A stretch of DNA of 49,129 nt from Planctomycetaceae bacterium (GTDB lineage: Bacteria > Planctomycetota > Planctomycetia > Planctomycetales > Planctomycetaceae): positions 1-49,129 of the forward strand of contig JAJDEJ010000091.1 in the NCBI GenBank assembly GCA_029259815.1. The letters run 5' to 3'. The position numbers and the translations under genes were made by a program. Position 1 is the first letter of the stretch; each line of letters opens with the position of its first letter. This document shows positions 35,056-44,325 of this stretch, in pieces. The notes under the pieces were generated by a model. The model saw nothing but the letters and a program-made list of their open reading frames with translations, was not told the DNA's origin and did no database searches.

Positions 35056-35613
35056 ATGTCGGCAGAAGTTCAAAATGACCGCCCTTGGGACGCCATTCCG
35101 CGATGGCCGCGGCGCGTCCTCTCCGCATGGCTGCTGTTCCATGTGATCTCCATCGCAATACGTCCACTGGCGACCCAGCCGACCTCTACACTCTTCAGCG
35201 ACACAGATCGACTGCTTCGGCCCTATACAGAGGGTCTTCAACTGGATCATGGCTATCACTACTTTGCCCCGCAGCCTGGCGAGAGCACGTTGCTCGAGTT
35301 CACTGCGACGCGGCATGATGGAACGGAGATCAAGGGTATGATGCCTCACCGTCAAATATGGCCTCGACTCCTGTATCACCGCCACTTCATGTTGACCGAA
35401 TCGCTCGGCTACATCCCGGAAGAGTTGGAAGACGAGTGGCTGGAATCCTATGCCCGGTGCATCTCGCGAAAGACACAATGTCCGAAAGTTGAGTTGACAG
35501 GCGTGCTGCATTACCTGCCGACCATGTCCATGATCCAGGAGGGAGCGACTCTCGATCACCCCGACAGTTTTAACCGAACATCTCTGGGAGTGTACGAGCG
35601 CAACAAAGACTGA
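35056..35613 (+). CDS. Hypothetical membrane-anchored partner of the HTTM protein
   Basis: 185 residues from ATG 35056; an in-frame ATG at 35026 gives ten more residues, and neither site has a strong Shine-Dalgarno. One hydrophobic segment lies near residues 20-35 (VLSAWLLFHVISIAI). The globular part has LQLDHGYHYFAPQPGESTLL. HGY-FFAP-P-like segments occur in small proteins encoded beside HTTM genes in planctomycetes (from memory). The gene lies 95 bp before the HTTM gene on the same strand. The activity is unknown. Confidence 0.7.
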   Translation: MSAEVQNDRPWDAIPRWPRRVLSAWLLFHVISIAIRPLATQPTSTLFSDTDRLLRPYTEGLQLDHGYHYFAPQPGESTLLEFTATRHDGTEIKGMMPHRQIWPRLLYHRHFMLTESLGYIPEELEDEWLESYARCISRKTQCPKVELTGVLHYLPTMSMIQEGATLDHPDSFNRTSLGVYERNKD

Positions 35614-35708
35614 CGCGTTGTTCATGTCACGTGAGTGACTCAATATCGTCCCTCGTTTCTTCCTCTCACAGTATTCCATTCCACCCTGAGTGAACCGCGA
35701 TCTGACGA

Positions 35709-36818
35709 ATGTCTGTGAAGAATGCCCCACGACCGGTCGCTGCATCGGATGAACAGGAACCGATCCCCTCTGCGGATCCCCGTCAGATCGTCCCAGACTT
35801 GGAATCGGGCGACACACCAATGAGTACCGACTCAGGAATCGTCGGTCGCTATGTCGAAGACCTCGCTCGTCAGACCGCAGTAACTTGGAATCGCTTCTGG
35901 TTCACGCCGACGGACCCGGCCACCCTGGGGGCGATCCGTATCCTCACAGGACTAATGCTGGTCTATACCCACTGGGTCTGGGGACTCGACTTCGAGTCGT
36001 TCTTCGGCCCCGAATCGTGGGTCAACTCCGAACTGGTCAAGCGGTATCAACAGAACGACTTCGTCTTCTCGCTGTGGTTCGTCGTGCCGTATCAGTACGC
36101 CTTCCCCGTGCACATGGCGTGTGTCGGGATACTCGGCCTGTTTACCTGCGGTGTGTTTACACGTGTGACGTCGATCCTCTCGCTGCTGATCGTGATCTCT
36201 TACGCCAATCGCCTGCCAACCGCGCAGTTTGGCCTGGATCAAATCAACGGCCTCCTCACTCTTTACTTGGCATTGGGTCCAAGCGGGGCTGCCTATTCGA
36301 TTGACAGTTGGCTCAGGCGATCCGGGAGCGAGACTTCTCGAACAACGGCTGTCGGTCTGGGTTGGGACTCCTTCGGTCCGAGCATCCACGCCAACATTGC
36401 CATTCGGCTGATTCAGTTGCACATGTGTGTGATCTACCTGTTCGCCGGACTTGGCAAGTTGCAGGGCATGGCGTGGTGGGACGGGCTTGCCATGTGGATG
36501 GCGTTCGCGAATCGCGAATACCAGACACTCAACATGTTGTGGCTGTCCGACTTCCCTTGGATCGTCAATGCGATGACCCACTTCACAATCTTCTGGGAGG
36601 TGACGTACTGCGCACTCGTGTGGGTTCCCATCTTGCGTCCAATCGTGCTGTTCTTCGCCGTCGTCCTTCACGCGGGCATCGGCCTCTGTATGGGCATGTG
36701 GACCTTCGCCATCATCATGATGGTCGGCAACATGGCCTTTGTTCCGCCACACATCGTACGCCGAGTCATTCACCGCCTGGCCACCCGCCCACATCGGGTG
36801 AAGTCCTTTGAGCAGTGA
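35709..36818 (+). CDS. HTTM-domain membrane protein
   Basis: 369 residues. The first 60 are polar; then FWFTPTDPATLGAIRILTGLM begins the horizontally transferred transmembrane (HTTM) domain, the bacterial relative of vitamin K-dependent gamma-glutamyl carboxylase. Further helices include FPVHMACVGILGLFTCGVF and LIQLHMCVIYLFAGLGKLQG, the latter a strong HTTM signature (GLGKLQG, WWDG). Several hydrophobic segments are seen. Carboxylase activity has not been shown for bacterial members in general. The upstream gene is probably a partner. Confidence 0.85.
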   Translation: MSVKNAPRPVAASDEQEPIPSADPRQIVPDLESGDTPMSTDSGIVGRYVEDLARQTAVTWNRFWFTPTDPATLGAIRILTGLMLVYTHWVWGLDFESFFGPESWVNSELVKRYQQNDFVFSLWFVVPYQYAFPVHMACVGILGLFTCGVFTRVTSILSLLIVISYANRLPTAQFGLDQINGLLTLYLALGPSGAAYSIDSWLRRSGSETSRTTAVGLGWDSFGPSIHANIAIRLIQLHMCVIYLFAGLGKLQGMAWWDGLAMWMAFANREYQTLNMLWLSDFPWIVNAMTHFTIFWEVTYCALVWVPILRPIVLFFAVVLHAGIGLCMGMWTFAIIMMVGNMAFVPPHIVRRVIHRLATRPHRVKSFEQ

Positions 36819-37118
36819 ATTGCGGTGGGTCGGTGCATTCCCAATCCGTCAATTGGTGGGACAAGGAGATACCTCCCACGCGTTAACGGTTTCGTTTAAT
36901 CTCGACGATCAGATTATTTTCTTGATTTTTCAACCGACCGGACAGTCGGGAATCTTGAACTTCATCTCCGATTCGGCTAAAATTGTGAATGTCCCTCGGG
37001 AATTGACGAATGCTTTGGCAATCATCTCCGACGGCGTGAGCATCGCATCAACTCATCCTGATGGGTTTTCAGCTCTCATTTTTGGCCACAACATCCTCGA
37101 GCGACCAACGCTGAACAC
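36819..37118. other. 300-bp gap without a supported gene
   Basis: A frame from about 36808 stays open to 37155 but has no usual start context and overlaps the HTTM end. The composition is AT-rich compared with neighbours. The promoter of the lipoprotein gene is expected here; no clear boxes are seen. Confidence 0.5.
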
Positions 37119-37610
37119 ATGTTGCAACACTCGCAAGTCCTCCTCATTTCTCTGAGTTCCGCCAGGAAAGTCTGCGTCCTCTGCACACTCCTGACAGCCA
37201 CGTTGCTGGTTGGCTGCGGCCATTCTGGTCCGATTGGCCCGGAACGCGTCGAGACCTATCCCGTCACCGGGAAAGTGACGGTCAACGGCGAAGTGGTTCA
37301 AAAGCCGAAAATGATAGCTGTCAAAGCCATTCTTGAGGGCACGGAAAGTACCGGGCTCCAAGGTAATCCCGGTGCTTTCGCATCCAACGAAGACGGCAGC
37401 TTTACTTTGGGCTCGTACGAGAAAGGGGATGGAATCCCCCCAGGAACCTACAAACTCACATTTCGCCTGGGTGGTTTCAACTTGATGACTGCCAGATTCA
37501 CCGGCGATGAATTCGAAGGCAAATACAATGACCCCAAGACCTCGGAAGTTACAGTGACCGTCACCGGTGATGAAGCCGTTGATGTCGGAACGATTGACCT
37601 GACGTTGTAA
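37119..37610 (+). CDS. Carboxypeptidase-regulatory-like lipoprotein
   Basis: 163 residues. Signal peptide with lipobox LLVGC (TLLTATLLVGCGHSG). Then VETYPVTGKVTVNGEVV and DGSFTLGSYEKGDGIPPGTYKLTF, the layout of the small Ig-like lipoproteins that accompany DUF1559 genes in planctomycetes. The role is unknown. It lies 135 bp before the DUF1559 gene on the same strand, so the two are probably linked. Confidence 0.82.
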   Translation: MLQHSQVLLISLSSARKVCVLCTLLTATLLVGCGHSGPIGPERVETYPVTGKVTVNGEVVQKPKMIAVKAILEGTESTGLQGNPGAFASNEDGSFTLGSYEKGDGIPPGTYKLTFRLGGFNLMTARFTGDEFEGKYNDPKTSEVTVTVTGDEAVDVGTIDLTL

Positions 37611-37745
37611 CTCTCCTCAATCCACCGCAACGCTGTTTTTTGTCAGCATTGATCAATGAGCAGCCTGATCGTTCTCGGAATTTGATGATCGAGAATGAAA
37701 CCACATGTATTTCCTGTTCCGTTTCTCTGTATCAAAGGAAGTCTC

Positions 37746-38831
37746 ATGAAACTGACGTCTCGACACCGCCGCGGGTTTACGCTCATTGAGCTGCTCGTGG
37801 TCATCGCCATTATTGCGATTCTGATCGCTCTCTTGCTGCCGGCCGTGCAGCAGGCACGCGAAGCGGCACGCCGCACGCAGTGCAAGAACAACATGAAGCA
37901 ATTGGGGCTCGCCTTCCACAATTATCACGACGTGTACGGCACATTTCCCCGGTCGATTGTCGGTGGTACTGTTCTGACTGGCCTGAAGATGACAAGCTGC
38001 ATGAGTTGGCGAGCGGCCATATTGCCTTACATCGATCAGGGGAATGTTTACACCCAGATTGATCCCAACACCAGTCCTTTCGATGGCGTGAATGACGATG
38101 TCTACGTGACCCCCATTCCTTCATTCACCTGCCCTTCCACTCCTGATACACAGAACCTGGTCGAGTACACAATTCCGGCTGGCACCGACCTGGATGCCTC
38201 GGGTCCGATTCCACCGATGGCTGAGTCGTGGACGATCAAATCGAGTCGAATCGATTATGAATCCGCGAACGGCGTGAATGACACGATCTCAAACATTGCC
38301 TATAATCCGAATCCGCCCTGGAATTCGTCGACCCCGAATACTGGCGGCAGTCGTGCCGGTGCCATCGGGTGGCAGTTTGCTGTGATCGATCTCCCCTCTG
38401 CAAGCGATGAACCCGCACCCTCGAAGATTAGTAGCATCATCGACGGAACCTCCAACACAATCCTCATCGGTGAGTTGGCCAGTCGAAACAAGCTCTACTA
38501 CCTCCGCGACTTAAAAACCACATCCGATAGTGATCCTGCCATTGCCTTTGACGCGCAAATCCAGGAATGGACGGGGGGCGGTGAGTGGAATACTTGGCTC
38601 TCAGAAAACTGGATTGGTGGTTCGGCACTTGACGGCTCACCCGGCACGGATGGGGGCCCTTGTGCCATCAACTGCTCCAACCGCCGGAGTGGCTACTACT
38701 CGTGGCATACGGGAGGAGTCCACATTTCCCTGTGCGATGGATCATCCCGATTCATGAGTGAGAACATCGCGGCGATCACATTTGCCTCGCTCATTACCGC
38801 AGCGAAAGGTGAGCCTAGCTCTGATTTCTAG
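37746..38831 (+). CDS. DUF1559 protein with prepilin-type N-terminal methylation motif
   Basis: 361 residues. The type IV prepilin-like leader ends at RRG, followed by [19 protein letters not shown] (cleavage after the glycine). Next come [14 protein letters not shown] and [18 protein letters not shown], the DUF1559 signature. The C-terminal part has [11 protein letters not shown] and [14 protein letters not shown]. These proteins are thought to be secreted or surface pseudopilin-like proteins, present in large numbers in planctomycetes. The ATG at 37746 has AAGGAAG upstream. The stop TAG lies in a short GTGCCACGGGCAC hairpin. Confidence 0.95.
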   Translation: MKLTSRHRRGFTLIELLVVIAIIAILIALLLPAVQQAREAARRTQCKNNMKQLGLAFHNYHDVYGTFPRSIVGGTVLTGLKMTSCMSWRAAILPYIDQGNVYTQIDPNTSPFDGVNDDVYVTPIPSFTCPSTPDTQNLVEYTIPAGTDLDASGPIPPMAESWTIKSSRIDYESANGVNDTISNIAYNPNPPWNSSTPNTGGSRAGAIGWQFAVIDLPSASDEPAPSKISSIIDGTSNTILIGELASRNKLYYLRDLKTTSDSDPAIAFDAQIQEWTGGGEWNTWLSENWIGGSALDGSPGTDGGPCAINCSNRRSGYYSWHTGGVHISLCDGSSRFMSENIAAITFASLITAAKGEPSSDF

Positions 38832-38846
38832 TGCCACGGGCACTTT

Positions 38847-38915
38847 GGTGTAGCGGCGTTTGGACGCCAAACGGTCGAAGATTCCAGTCTGGACCGCCGC
38901 TAGGGACGCTACACC
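38847..38915. repeat. Inverted repeat GGTGTAGCG...CGCTACACC
   Basis: The nine outer bases pair exactly; the inner text (GTTTGGACGCCAAACGGTCG) contains further partial pairing. Confidence 0.75.
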
Positions 38916-38966
38916 TATTTGTCCCCCGCAGTCATCAAACGACTCGAACGTTTGACACGACACACT

Positions 38967-39000
38967 CGGGCTCGTCAACAACTGTTGTCGAGCCCGTTTC
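38967..39000 (+). terminator. Hairpin after the DUF1559 gene
   Basis: CGGGCTCG (38967-38974) and CGAGCCCG (38989-38996) enclose an inner CAAC/GTTG stem; TTTC follows. A moderately strong terminator. Confidence 0.7.
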
Positions 39001-39040
39001 GCATTCCAAAAGCTTAAGTGGTGCGTCATGGCTAACAATT

Positions 39041-39134
39041 CGGGTGGGGTGGCAGGGTCAGACCAACGGGATGGCCCTGAGATTCCGCGTCCACACACCG
39101 GGGCCATCCGCTACGCTTCTGACCCCGCCACCCG
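39041..39134. repeat. Long inverted repeat with GGCAGGGTCAGA and TCTGACCCCGCC ends
   Basis: CGGGTGGGGTGGCAGGGTCA is opposed by TCTGACCCCGCCACCCG (39118-39134); inside, GGATGGCCC and GGGGCCATCC pair. It ends eight bp before the asnB stop. Confidence 0.8.
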
Positions 39135-39141
39135 ACGTTTC

Positions 39142-41085
39142 TCATTCTTTGGCATCCAGAAACATGCGACACCAGTGTTCAAAGCACAGCAGATTCCATA
39201 AGCGATAACTGTGGTCCCACTGACCGTGCATGTGCTCATCAATCAACCGCTGCACCGCCTGCGCGTTGAAGATGCCTCGCCCTCTGGCCGTCTCACCGAG
39301 CAGCGAGTCAATCAGCAATTCCTTGAGCTCCGCCCGGAACCACGGCGCGAGCGGCACACCAAAGCCCATCTTCTTCCGGGTCTGAATCGACTCGGGCAGC
39401 AAGTCCGCAAACGTCTCCGTGAGGATGACCTTGCCGCGGTTGCCTTGCAGCTTGAGATCGATCGGCATCCGGGCGGCCAACTCGGCCACGTGATGATCCA
39501 GGAAGGGCGAACGTGCTTCGAGGCTGTACGCCATCGAGGCGATGTCCACCTTCTTCAAGATGTCGAACGGCAGATAGGTTAGCACGTCCGCACACGTAGT
39601 GCGTGTGAGGAAGTCACGATCCGGGCACTCCTCGTACGCCTTGAGCAGCACGCTGTCCGTGACCGCGTGATCGAGATGGGAGGCGAACTCGCGCGTGTAT
39701 AACGATTGCCGCAAGTCGCGATCAAAGATGCCGATCCATCGCAAGTACCGCAGCTCGGGCGACTGACCAAGAGCCGCCGCGAACCGCTTGATCCGACGGG
39801 GCAGTGATCGCTGTTCGCCGGAAGACGGGACCTTCTGCCACACCTCCCAACCAAACACCTTGCGCATCCAGGCTGGCAACACATCCAGTCGTCCCGCGAG
39901 TTGAACCGCCTGATAACGGTCGTAGCCTGCGAACAGTTCATCACCACCATCCCCTGAAAGGGCAACGGTCACCTCCCTGCGGGTCACCTCCGACAGATAC
40001 ATCGTGGGAATAGCCGAACTGTCACTGAACGGCTCGTCGTAGTGCCAGATGATCTTGGGCAGCAGGTCAATCGCCGACGGCTCGACAATGTACTCGTGAT
40101 GGTTCGTCCCCAACTTGGCCGCTGCCTCACGGGCATAGGACGTCTCGTCGAACTCCTTTTCCGGAAACCCGATTGAAAACGTATGGATCGGCTGATCGGA
40201 CAGCGACTGCATCAGCCCTGCGATGATCGTCGAGTCGATGCCCCCTGAGAGGAATGCACCCAACGGCACGTCCGACCGCATGCGCAGTCGGACCGCTTCG
40301 GTCAGCGTCTCCCGCAATCGTGCTCGCCACTGTTCTTCGGTCAGATCGTTGCCAACCGGTCCCGCGTAAGGAGGTCGCCAATAGCGGTCGACTGTGAGTT
40401 GTCCATTCTCCCATACAGCTCGATGTGCGGGCGGCAGCTTGTTGTAACCCTTGAGAATGCAGTGTGGGTCGGGGACATATTGATAAGTGAGGTACAGATC
40501 GACCGCCTGCGGATCAAGCTCGCGCGGCGCATCCGGCACCTGCAGCAGGGCTTTGAGTTCACTGGCGAAGAGCAGACGGTCCGCGTCGTGCCGATAGAAC
40601 AGGGGTTTCTGGCCAAGGCGGTCACGAGCGAGCAGCAGCCGGCGTTTGTTCTCATCCCAGATGGCGAAGGCGAACATGCCCCGCAAGTGATCGACGCAGT
40701 CCGGACCGTACTCTTCGTACAGATGCACGATGACTTCGGTGTCGGTGTGCGTGGCGAAGCGGTGGCCGCGTTCTTCGAGGTCAGGTCGCAGTTCCTGGTA
40801 GTTGTAGATCTCCCCGTTGAAGGCAATCCAGATGGTGCCGTCCTCGTTCGACAGCGGCTGGTGCCCGCCCTCGAGGTCGATGATTGAGAGTCGGCGGAAT
40901 CCGAGAGCAGCGTGGGCTGACCCGGCGCTCTGCTCATCACGCGGAGCGTGATGGCCACTTTGTGAGAGATACGTCCCGGCATCATCTGGCCCACGATGCC
41001 GGATCGCGTCTGTCATCCGCTGTAGCACCGCCTCGGTGAGCGGTCGAGCGTCGTTGAGCCAGGCAGCGCCCGCGATGCCACACAT
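39142..41085 (-). CDS. asnB: Asparagine synthase (glutamine-hydrolysing)
   Basis: 647 residues. The N-terminal class II glutaminase has C2 (MCGIAG), RHRGPDD and ALGFRRLSIIDL, and NGEIYNY. The synthetase half has SDVPLGAFLSGGIDST (ATP PPi-loop) and VALSGDGGDELFAGYDRY. It amidates aspartate or, in polysaccharide clusters, another acid. The gene starts 46 bp after the glycosyltransferase stop, so a role in modifying a surface glycan is possible. The gap carries GAATAGGGAATAG repeats. No strong Shine-Dalgarno is visible. Confidence 0.9.
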   Translation of the reverse strand: MCGIAGAAWLNDARPLTEAVLQRMTDAIRHRGPDDAGTYLSQSGHHAPRDEQSAGSAHAALGFRRLSIIDLEGGHQPLSNEDGTIWIAFNGEIYNYQELRPDLEERGHRFATHTDTEVIVHLYEEYGPDCVDHLRGMFAFAIWDENKRRLLLARDRLGQKPLFYRHDADRLLFASELKALLQVPDAPRELDPQAVDLYLTYQYVPDPHCILKGYNKLPPAHRAVWENGQLTVDRYWRPPYAGPVGNDLTEEQWRARLRETLTEAVRLRMRSDVPLGAFLSGGIDSTIIAGLMQSLSDQPIHTFSIGFPEKEFDETSYAREAAAKLGTNHHEYIVEPSAIDLLPKIIWHYDEPFSDSSAIPTMYLSEVTRREVTVALSGDGGDELFAGYDRYQAVQLAGRLDVLPAWMRKVFGWEVWQKVPSSGEQRSLPRRIKRFAAALGQSPELRYLRWIGIFDRDLRQSLYTREFASHLDHAVTDSVLLKAYEECPDRDFLTRTTCADVLTYLPFDILKKVDIASMAYSLEARSPFLDHHVAELAARMPIDLKLQGNRGKVILTETFADLLPESIQTRKKMGFGVPLAPWFRAELKELLIDSLLGETARGRGIFNAQAVQRLIDEHMHGQWDHSYRLWNLLCFEHWCRMFLDAKE

Positions 41086-41095
41086 GGAAGACAGC

Positions 41096-41122
41096 GAATA
41101 GGGAATAGCGAATAGGGAATAG
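41096..41122. repeat. Tandem GCGAATAGGGAATA words
   Basis: GCGAATAGGGAATA occurs twice in tandem between the glycosyltransferase stop and the asnB start. It is related to the repeats at 24446-24540 and 48881-48917. Confidence 0.6.
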
Positions 41123-41131
41123 CCGGCGAGT

Positions 41132-42265
41132 TCACTGTGACTCAGACGTCACCGACGCCGCTTGCGGATTAGCACTCAGCTTACGGTACAGCGCCGCGTG
41201 GGCTTGTACCATCGCATCAACACTGAATTCTTCACACATTCGCAATCGACCGGCGTCTCCCAGCCTGCGGGCAATGTCAGCATTCTGGATCAGCCGGGTC
41301 GTGAACTGTGCGAAGCCCATGCTGTCACCCACATCGACGAGGTATCCCTGTTGGTCGTGCTTGACAAGTTCGCGGTTTGGGGGAATATTTGTTGCCACCA
41401 CAGGTACGCCTGCGGCCATCGCTTCCATCAAACTGTTGGACATGCCCTCGAAATCGCTGCCCAGCCAATAGACGTCCAGCAGCGACAGCAACCGTGATGC
41501 ATCACTCCGATGGCCCAGAAACCGTACATGCTCGCTGCACGTGACATCGAAGGCTCGCTGGATCAATGAGTCCCGTTCGGGTCCATCGCCGATCACCAGC
41601 AAATACGCTCGTTCATCCGCCTGTCGCAGCAGTTGGATGGCCCACAACAGGTCATCGACCCGTTTCTGTTTGGCCAATCGACCGACATGCCCAATGAGCT
41701 TCGCATCCGGTGGAAGATCGAGTTCCCGCAGGAGCTCATCTCGCCCCGACTTTGTCAGTTCCGGAAGGTCAATCCCATTGGGGATGACCGAGATGCGGTC
41801 ACTCGGGAAGCCCTGCTGTTGATAAAAATCGGCAACACTTTGCGAATTCCCCACGAGGCAGTCCGTGCGGCTGATCAGCCGTTTGTCGAGCCACAACTGC
41901 CAGCCCGCCTTCCACGAATCGACGCACCGTTCGGAGACCACGGTCTTCCACAGTGAACGACCTCCGCCTGCCATGCGTCCGTAAGCATTCGCAGCGAACA
42001 GCCAGGTGTGCACGATGTCGGGACCGAGGTTCCGTAACTTCGTTCGCAAACGGCCAAAGGCTGCCGGATCGAATTTCCAGCGTTTGCCAAGCACCGTCAA
42101 CGGGATGTCCTCATCACTCAATGCCTGTTCGTACGGCCCGCCTCGGGTGAGGGCGATGACGTGCACATCGAACTCATCACGAGGCAGCCGTGTCGCCAGC
42201 AGCGTGAGCTGCTTCTCCGCCCCGGAGCGATCGAGTGTCGGAATCACCAGGGCGAGTTTGATCAC
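41132..42265 (-). CDS. Glycosyltransferase family 4 protein
   Basis: 377-residue GT-B glycosyltransferase. The N-terminus LALVIPTLDRSGAEKQLT, the linker VIPNGIDLP and the donor-binding GHVGRLAKQKRVDDLLWA followed by EGMSNSLMEAMAAGVPVVA (E-x7-E) are GT4 features. Donor and acceptor are unknown; with asnB downstream, a surface polysaccharide is likely. The C-terminal tail LSANPQAASVTSESQ overlaps a dispersed repeat arm (41159-41173), so the last 15 or so residues may be recent. Confidence 0.88.
   Translation of the reverse strand: MIKLALVIPTLDRSGAEKQLTLLATRLPRDEFDVHVIALTRGGPYEQALSDEDIPLTVLGKRWKFDPAAFGRLRTKLRNLGPDIVHTWLFAANAYGRMAGGGRSLWKTVVSERCVDSWKAGWQLWLDKRLISRTDCLVGNSQSVADFYQQQGFPSDRISVIPNGIDLPELTKSGRDELLRELDLPPDAKLIGHVGRLAKQKRVDDLLWAIQLLRQADERAYLLVIGDGPERDSLIQRAFDVTCSEHVRFLGHRSDASRLLSLLDVYWLGSDFEGMSNSLMEAMAAGVPVVATNIPPNRELVKHDQQGYLVDVGDSMGFAQFTTRLIQNADIARRLGDAGRLRMCEEFSVDAMVQAHAALYRKLSANPQAASVTSESQ
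41159..41173. repeat. Arm of the CGCTTGCGG family inside the glycosyltransferase 3' end
   Basis: CGCTTGCGGATTAGC encodes the end of the gene on the reverse strand (SANPQA). Related arms lie at 16500, 16549 and 32528. Confidence 0.75.
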
Positions 42266-42575
42266 AGGGTTGCAGGCGAACAGTCAGAGGAAAGGATGTG
42301 GCTGAACCGTACCAAATACGCTGGGGCGACTGTATCCTGCGGAAAGAATCTGTCACGCTCACGAAACATTGTTTGTTCCACGCCGTTTCTCCAGGGATTG
42401 ATCGACGGCGGGGGACGTGAGTTGTATGACTGTCCGATGATCGTTTCTTTTGAGTCGAACCTACAACTGTCATTCCCGCCTTCGCGGGAATGACGAATCT
42501 GGAAACACAATGCATCTGAATAAAGGACCGTTATCCATCTCATGTCCCGAGCCGTCGGCTTAGAGGGGGTCCAGC
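42266..42575. other. Divergent intergenic region
   Basis: 310 bp between the glycosyltransferase and macro-domain genes. It holds the palindrome at 42469-42494. No gene or clear promoter is seen. Confidence 0.55.
42469..42494. repeat. Palindrome GTCATTCCCGCC...GCGGGAATGAC
   Basis: A 26-nt near-perfect palindrome of the CATTCCCGC family, as at 31466-31565. Confidence 0.85.
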
Positions 42576-43121
42576 ATGCGAGTGAAGTTTGGTGAGTGTC
42601 TTGTCGAACTCGTGCAGGGGGACATCACGTCGCAACAGGTCGATGCGATCGTGAATGCGGCCAACTCGCAACTCGCAGGCGGCGGGGGAGTTGACGGGGC
42701 GATTCATCGTATGGCCGGGCCGAGCGTGATGGAGGAGACCGACCGCCGCTATCCAGAGGGCTGCCCGACCGGGAGTGCTGTTGCATCAACGGCGGGTAAC
42801 CTGTCGGCGAAACACATCTTCCACGCCGTCGGACCGGTGTGGCGAGGCGGAAACGGAGGCGAGCCGGGCCAGTTGCAGGGGGCCTATCGCCGCTGTCTGG
42901 AATTGGCCGTCGAGCATGAGTGCGAGTCGATTGCCTTCCCGGCGATCAGCACGGGTGTCTATGGATACCCCATGGACCTCGCCGCTGAGCATTCGCTAAC
43001 GAGCGTCCGCGACTTCCTGCAATCGCAGGGCCAGCCGTCACTCGTGCGCTTCGTCCTCTTCAATGGAGGCGCCTTCGGAGCCTACGCCCGGGTCTTGGAA
43101 AGTATGACGGATGCCCATTGA
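42576..43121 (+). CDS. Macro-domain O-acetyl-ADP-ribose deacetylase-like protein
   Basis: 181 residues, one macro domain. VQGDITSQQVDAIVNAANSQ, LAGGGGVDGAIHRMAG and FPAISTGVYGYP are the ADP-ribose-binding loops of the YmdB/MacroD type. It removes O-acetyl from ADP-ribose or ADP-ribose from proteins; which one is not clear. The N-terminus MRVKFGECLVELVQGD fits the family. It stands alone, with a REP-like repeat after it. Confidence 0.9.
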   Translation: MRVKFGECLVELVQGDITSQQVDAIVNAANSQLAGGGGVDGAIHRMAGPSVMEETDRRYPEGCPTGSAVASTAGNLSAKHIFHAVGPVWRGGNGGEPGQLQGAYRRCLELAVEHECESIAFPAISTGVYGYPMDLAAEHSLTSVRDFLQSQGQPSLVRFVLFNGGAFGAYARVLESMTDAH

Positions 43122-43168
43122 GTGCAGACGCTCCCCATCGGTCCGGCTAAGATGCAAGGTGCAGGGAG

Positions 43169-43243
43169 GGGGTCAGGCACCATTTCGTCAGTGACGCTCT
43201 CAATAACATGACGACGAACAGGGACGAAATGGTGCCTGACCCC
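43169..43243. repeat. Perfect 21-bp inverted repeat GGGGTCAGGCACC
   Basis: Arm 43169-43189 (GGGGTCAGGCACCATTTCG...) is the exact reverse complement of 43223-43243; the spacer is 33 nt. Similar text is known from REP elements linked to RAYT transposases (from memory); no RAYT gene is in the window. Confidence 0.92.
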
Positions 43244-43295
43244 TTCACCCGGTTCGATCCGAGAGTTGGAAGTACTGACATTAGCGAGACCCTTC

Positions 43296-44276
43296 ATGTC
43301 GACCACACACATCGGGCTGATGGCCTCTCTCCTGTTGATGAGTTGCGGGCGGACCACTGCCATCTCTGCTGAGGAGCCCAGCACGGCTTCGACCGACGAG
43401 GCGATTGGAGAGTCTCAAACGGAGCCCGTTGATCAGGGCACACAACCAATCGCACTTCCTGACGGGCTGACGCCACTCAATCCCCAGAAGACGGTGTTCA
43501 TCGATGTGAAGCGCAAGCGAGTGTTCCTGAAGTCGCGTGTCTCGCTGCGTGAGGGACTCCTCGAAATGTTCGCCTGCCTCGCGGGGACGAAGGAGCACGA
43601 GTCGGTCGTCGCCATCGAGACGGACGCTTACGTAATCCATGCGGCTCTGCTCGCCGTGGGTGCTGAGCCGGGAGAGCCGGTGCAGTTCGATCCGGAGTAC
43701 AAGCCGCCCACGGGCCAGCACATCGACATCTTCGTCAACTGGACCGATCACCGCGGTCGCCCCTATCGCGTGCCAGCTCAATACTGGATGCGGCACTCCA
43801 CTCGCCGGTACTTCATCGAGCCGCTGGAGACACTCCCTGCGGACGTCGAGTTCCCGGAAGACAGCGAGCTGCGATATGACGAGAAGCGCAAGCAGCTCAT
43901 CTGGTTCGGCCCCATGACCGACGACGAACGCTACGAGTACCTGTCCCTCACCCGCGACGAGCCCTACAGGCAAGCAGTCCAAGAACTCTTCGACAAGTCG
44001 CAAACACGACCGATGGAAGCGGACTTCATCTTCGCCGGCAGCGGCTTCTGGGAAGAGGAGGACGGCACCAAATTCTACCTCGCCGAGTCAGGCAACCTGA
44101 TCTGCGTCGCCAACTTCTCCGACGCCATCATCGACATCGACGTCCAAAGCGACGCCTCCAACGACGCCCTGATGTTCGAACCGTACACGGAACGTATCCC
44201 TCCGATGGACACTGAGGTGCTGGTTGAGTTGGTGCCAAGGTTTGAGAAGGTCGATGCTCCAGCGAATTCACCCTAA
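43296..44276 (+). CDS. YdjY-domain lipoprotein
   Basis: 326 residues. Signal sequence LMASLLLMSCG with a probable lipobox cysteine (LMSC). The domain has LNPQKTVFIDVKRKRVFLKS, LLEMFACLAGTKEHESVVAI and IHAALLAVGAEPGEP, the YdjY pattern. The role is unknown; many planctomycete copies exist. The ATG at 43296 is preferred because it starts the signal peptide directly. A 22-codon copy of its C-terminal end lies at 44874-44942. Confidence 0.78.
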   Translation: MSTTHIGLMASLLLMSCGRTTAISAEEPSTASTDEAIGESQTEPVDQGTQPIALPDGLTPLNPQKTVFIDVKRKRVFLKSRVSLREGLLEMFACLAGTKEHESVVAIETDAYVIHAALLAVGAEPGEPVQFDPEYKPPTGQHIDIFVNWTDHRGRPYRVPAQYWMRHSTRRYFIEPLETLPADVEFPEDSELRYDEKRKQLIWFGPMTDDERYEYLSLTRDEPYRQAVQELFDKSQTRPMEADFIFAGSGFWEEEDGTKFYLAESGNLICVANFSDAIIDIDVQSDASNDALMFEPYTERIPPMDTEVLVELVPRFEKVDAPANSP

Positions 44277-44325
44277 GAAATCGTCACCTGTTCATTCGGA
44301 ATGATCATCGCATCAAGCAAAACCA

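Larger units (their letters stand above)
38832..39141. other. Intergenic region filled by three palindromic elements
   Basis: About 310 bp between convergent genes, holding the elements at 38847-38915, 38967-38996 and 39041-39134. No gene is seen. Confidence 0.7.

Noticed and set aside
36808..37155. 115-codon forward frame after the HTTM gene
   Set aside because: No clear Shine-Dalgarno, overlaps the HTTM 3' end and the start of the lipoprotein gene, no recognisable motif.
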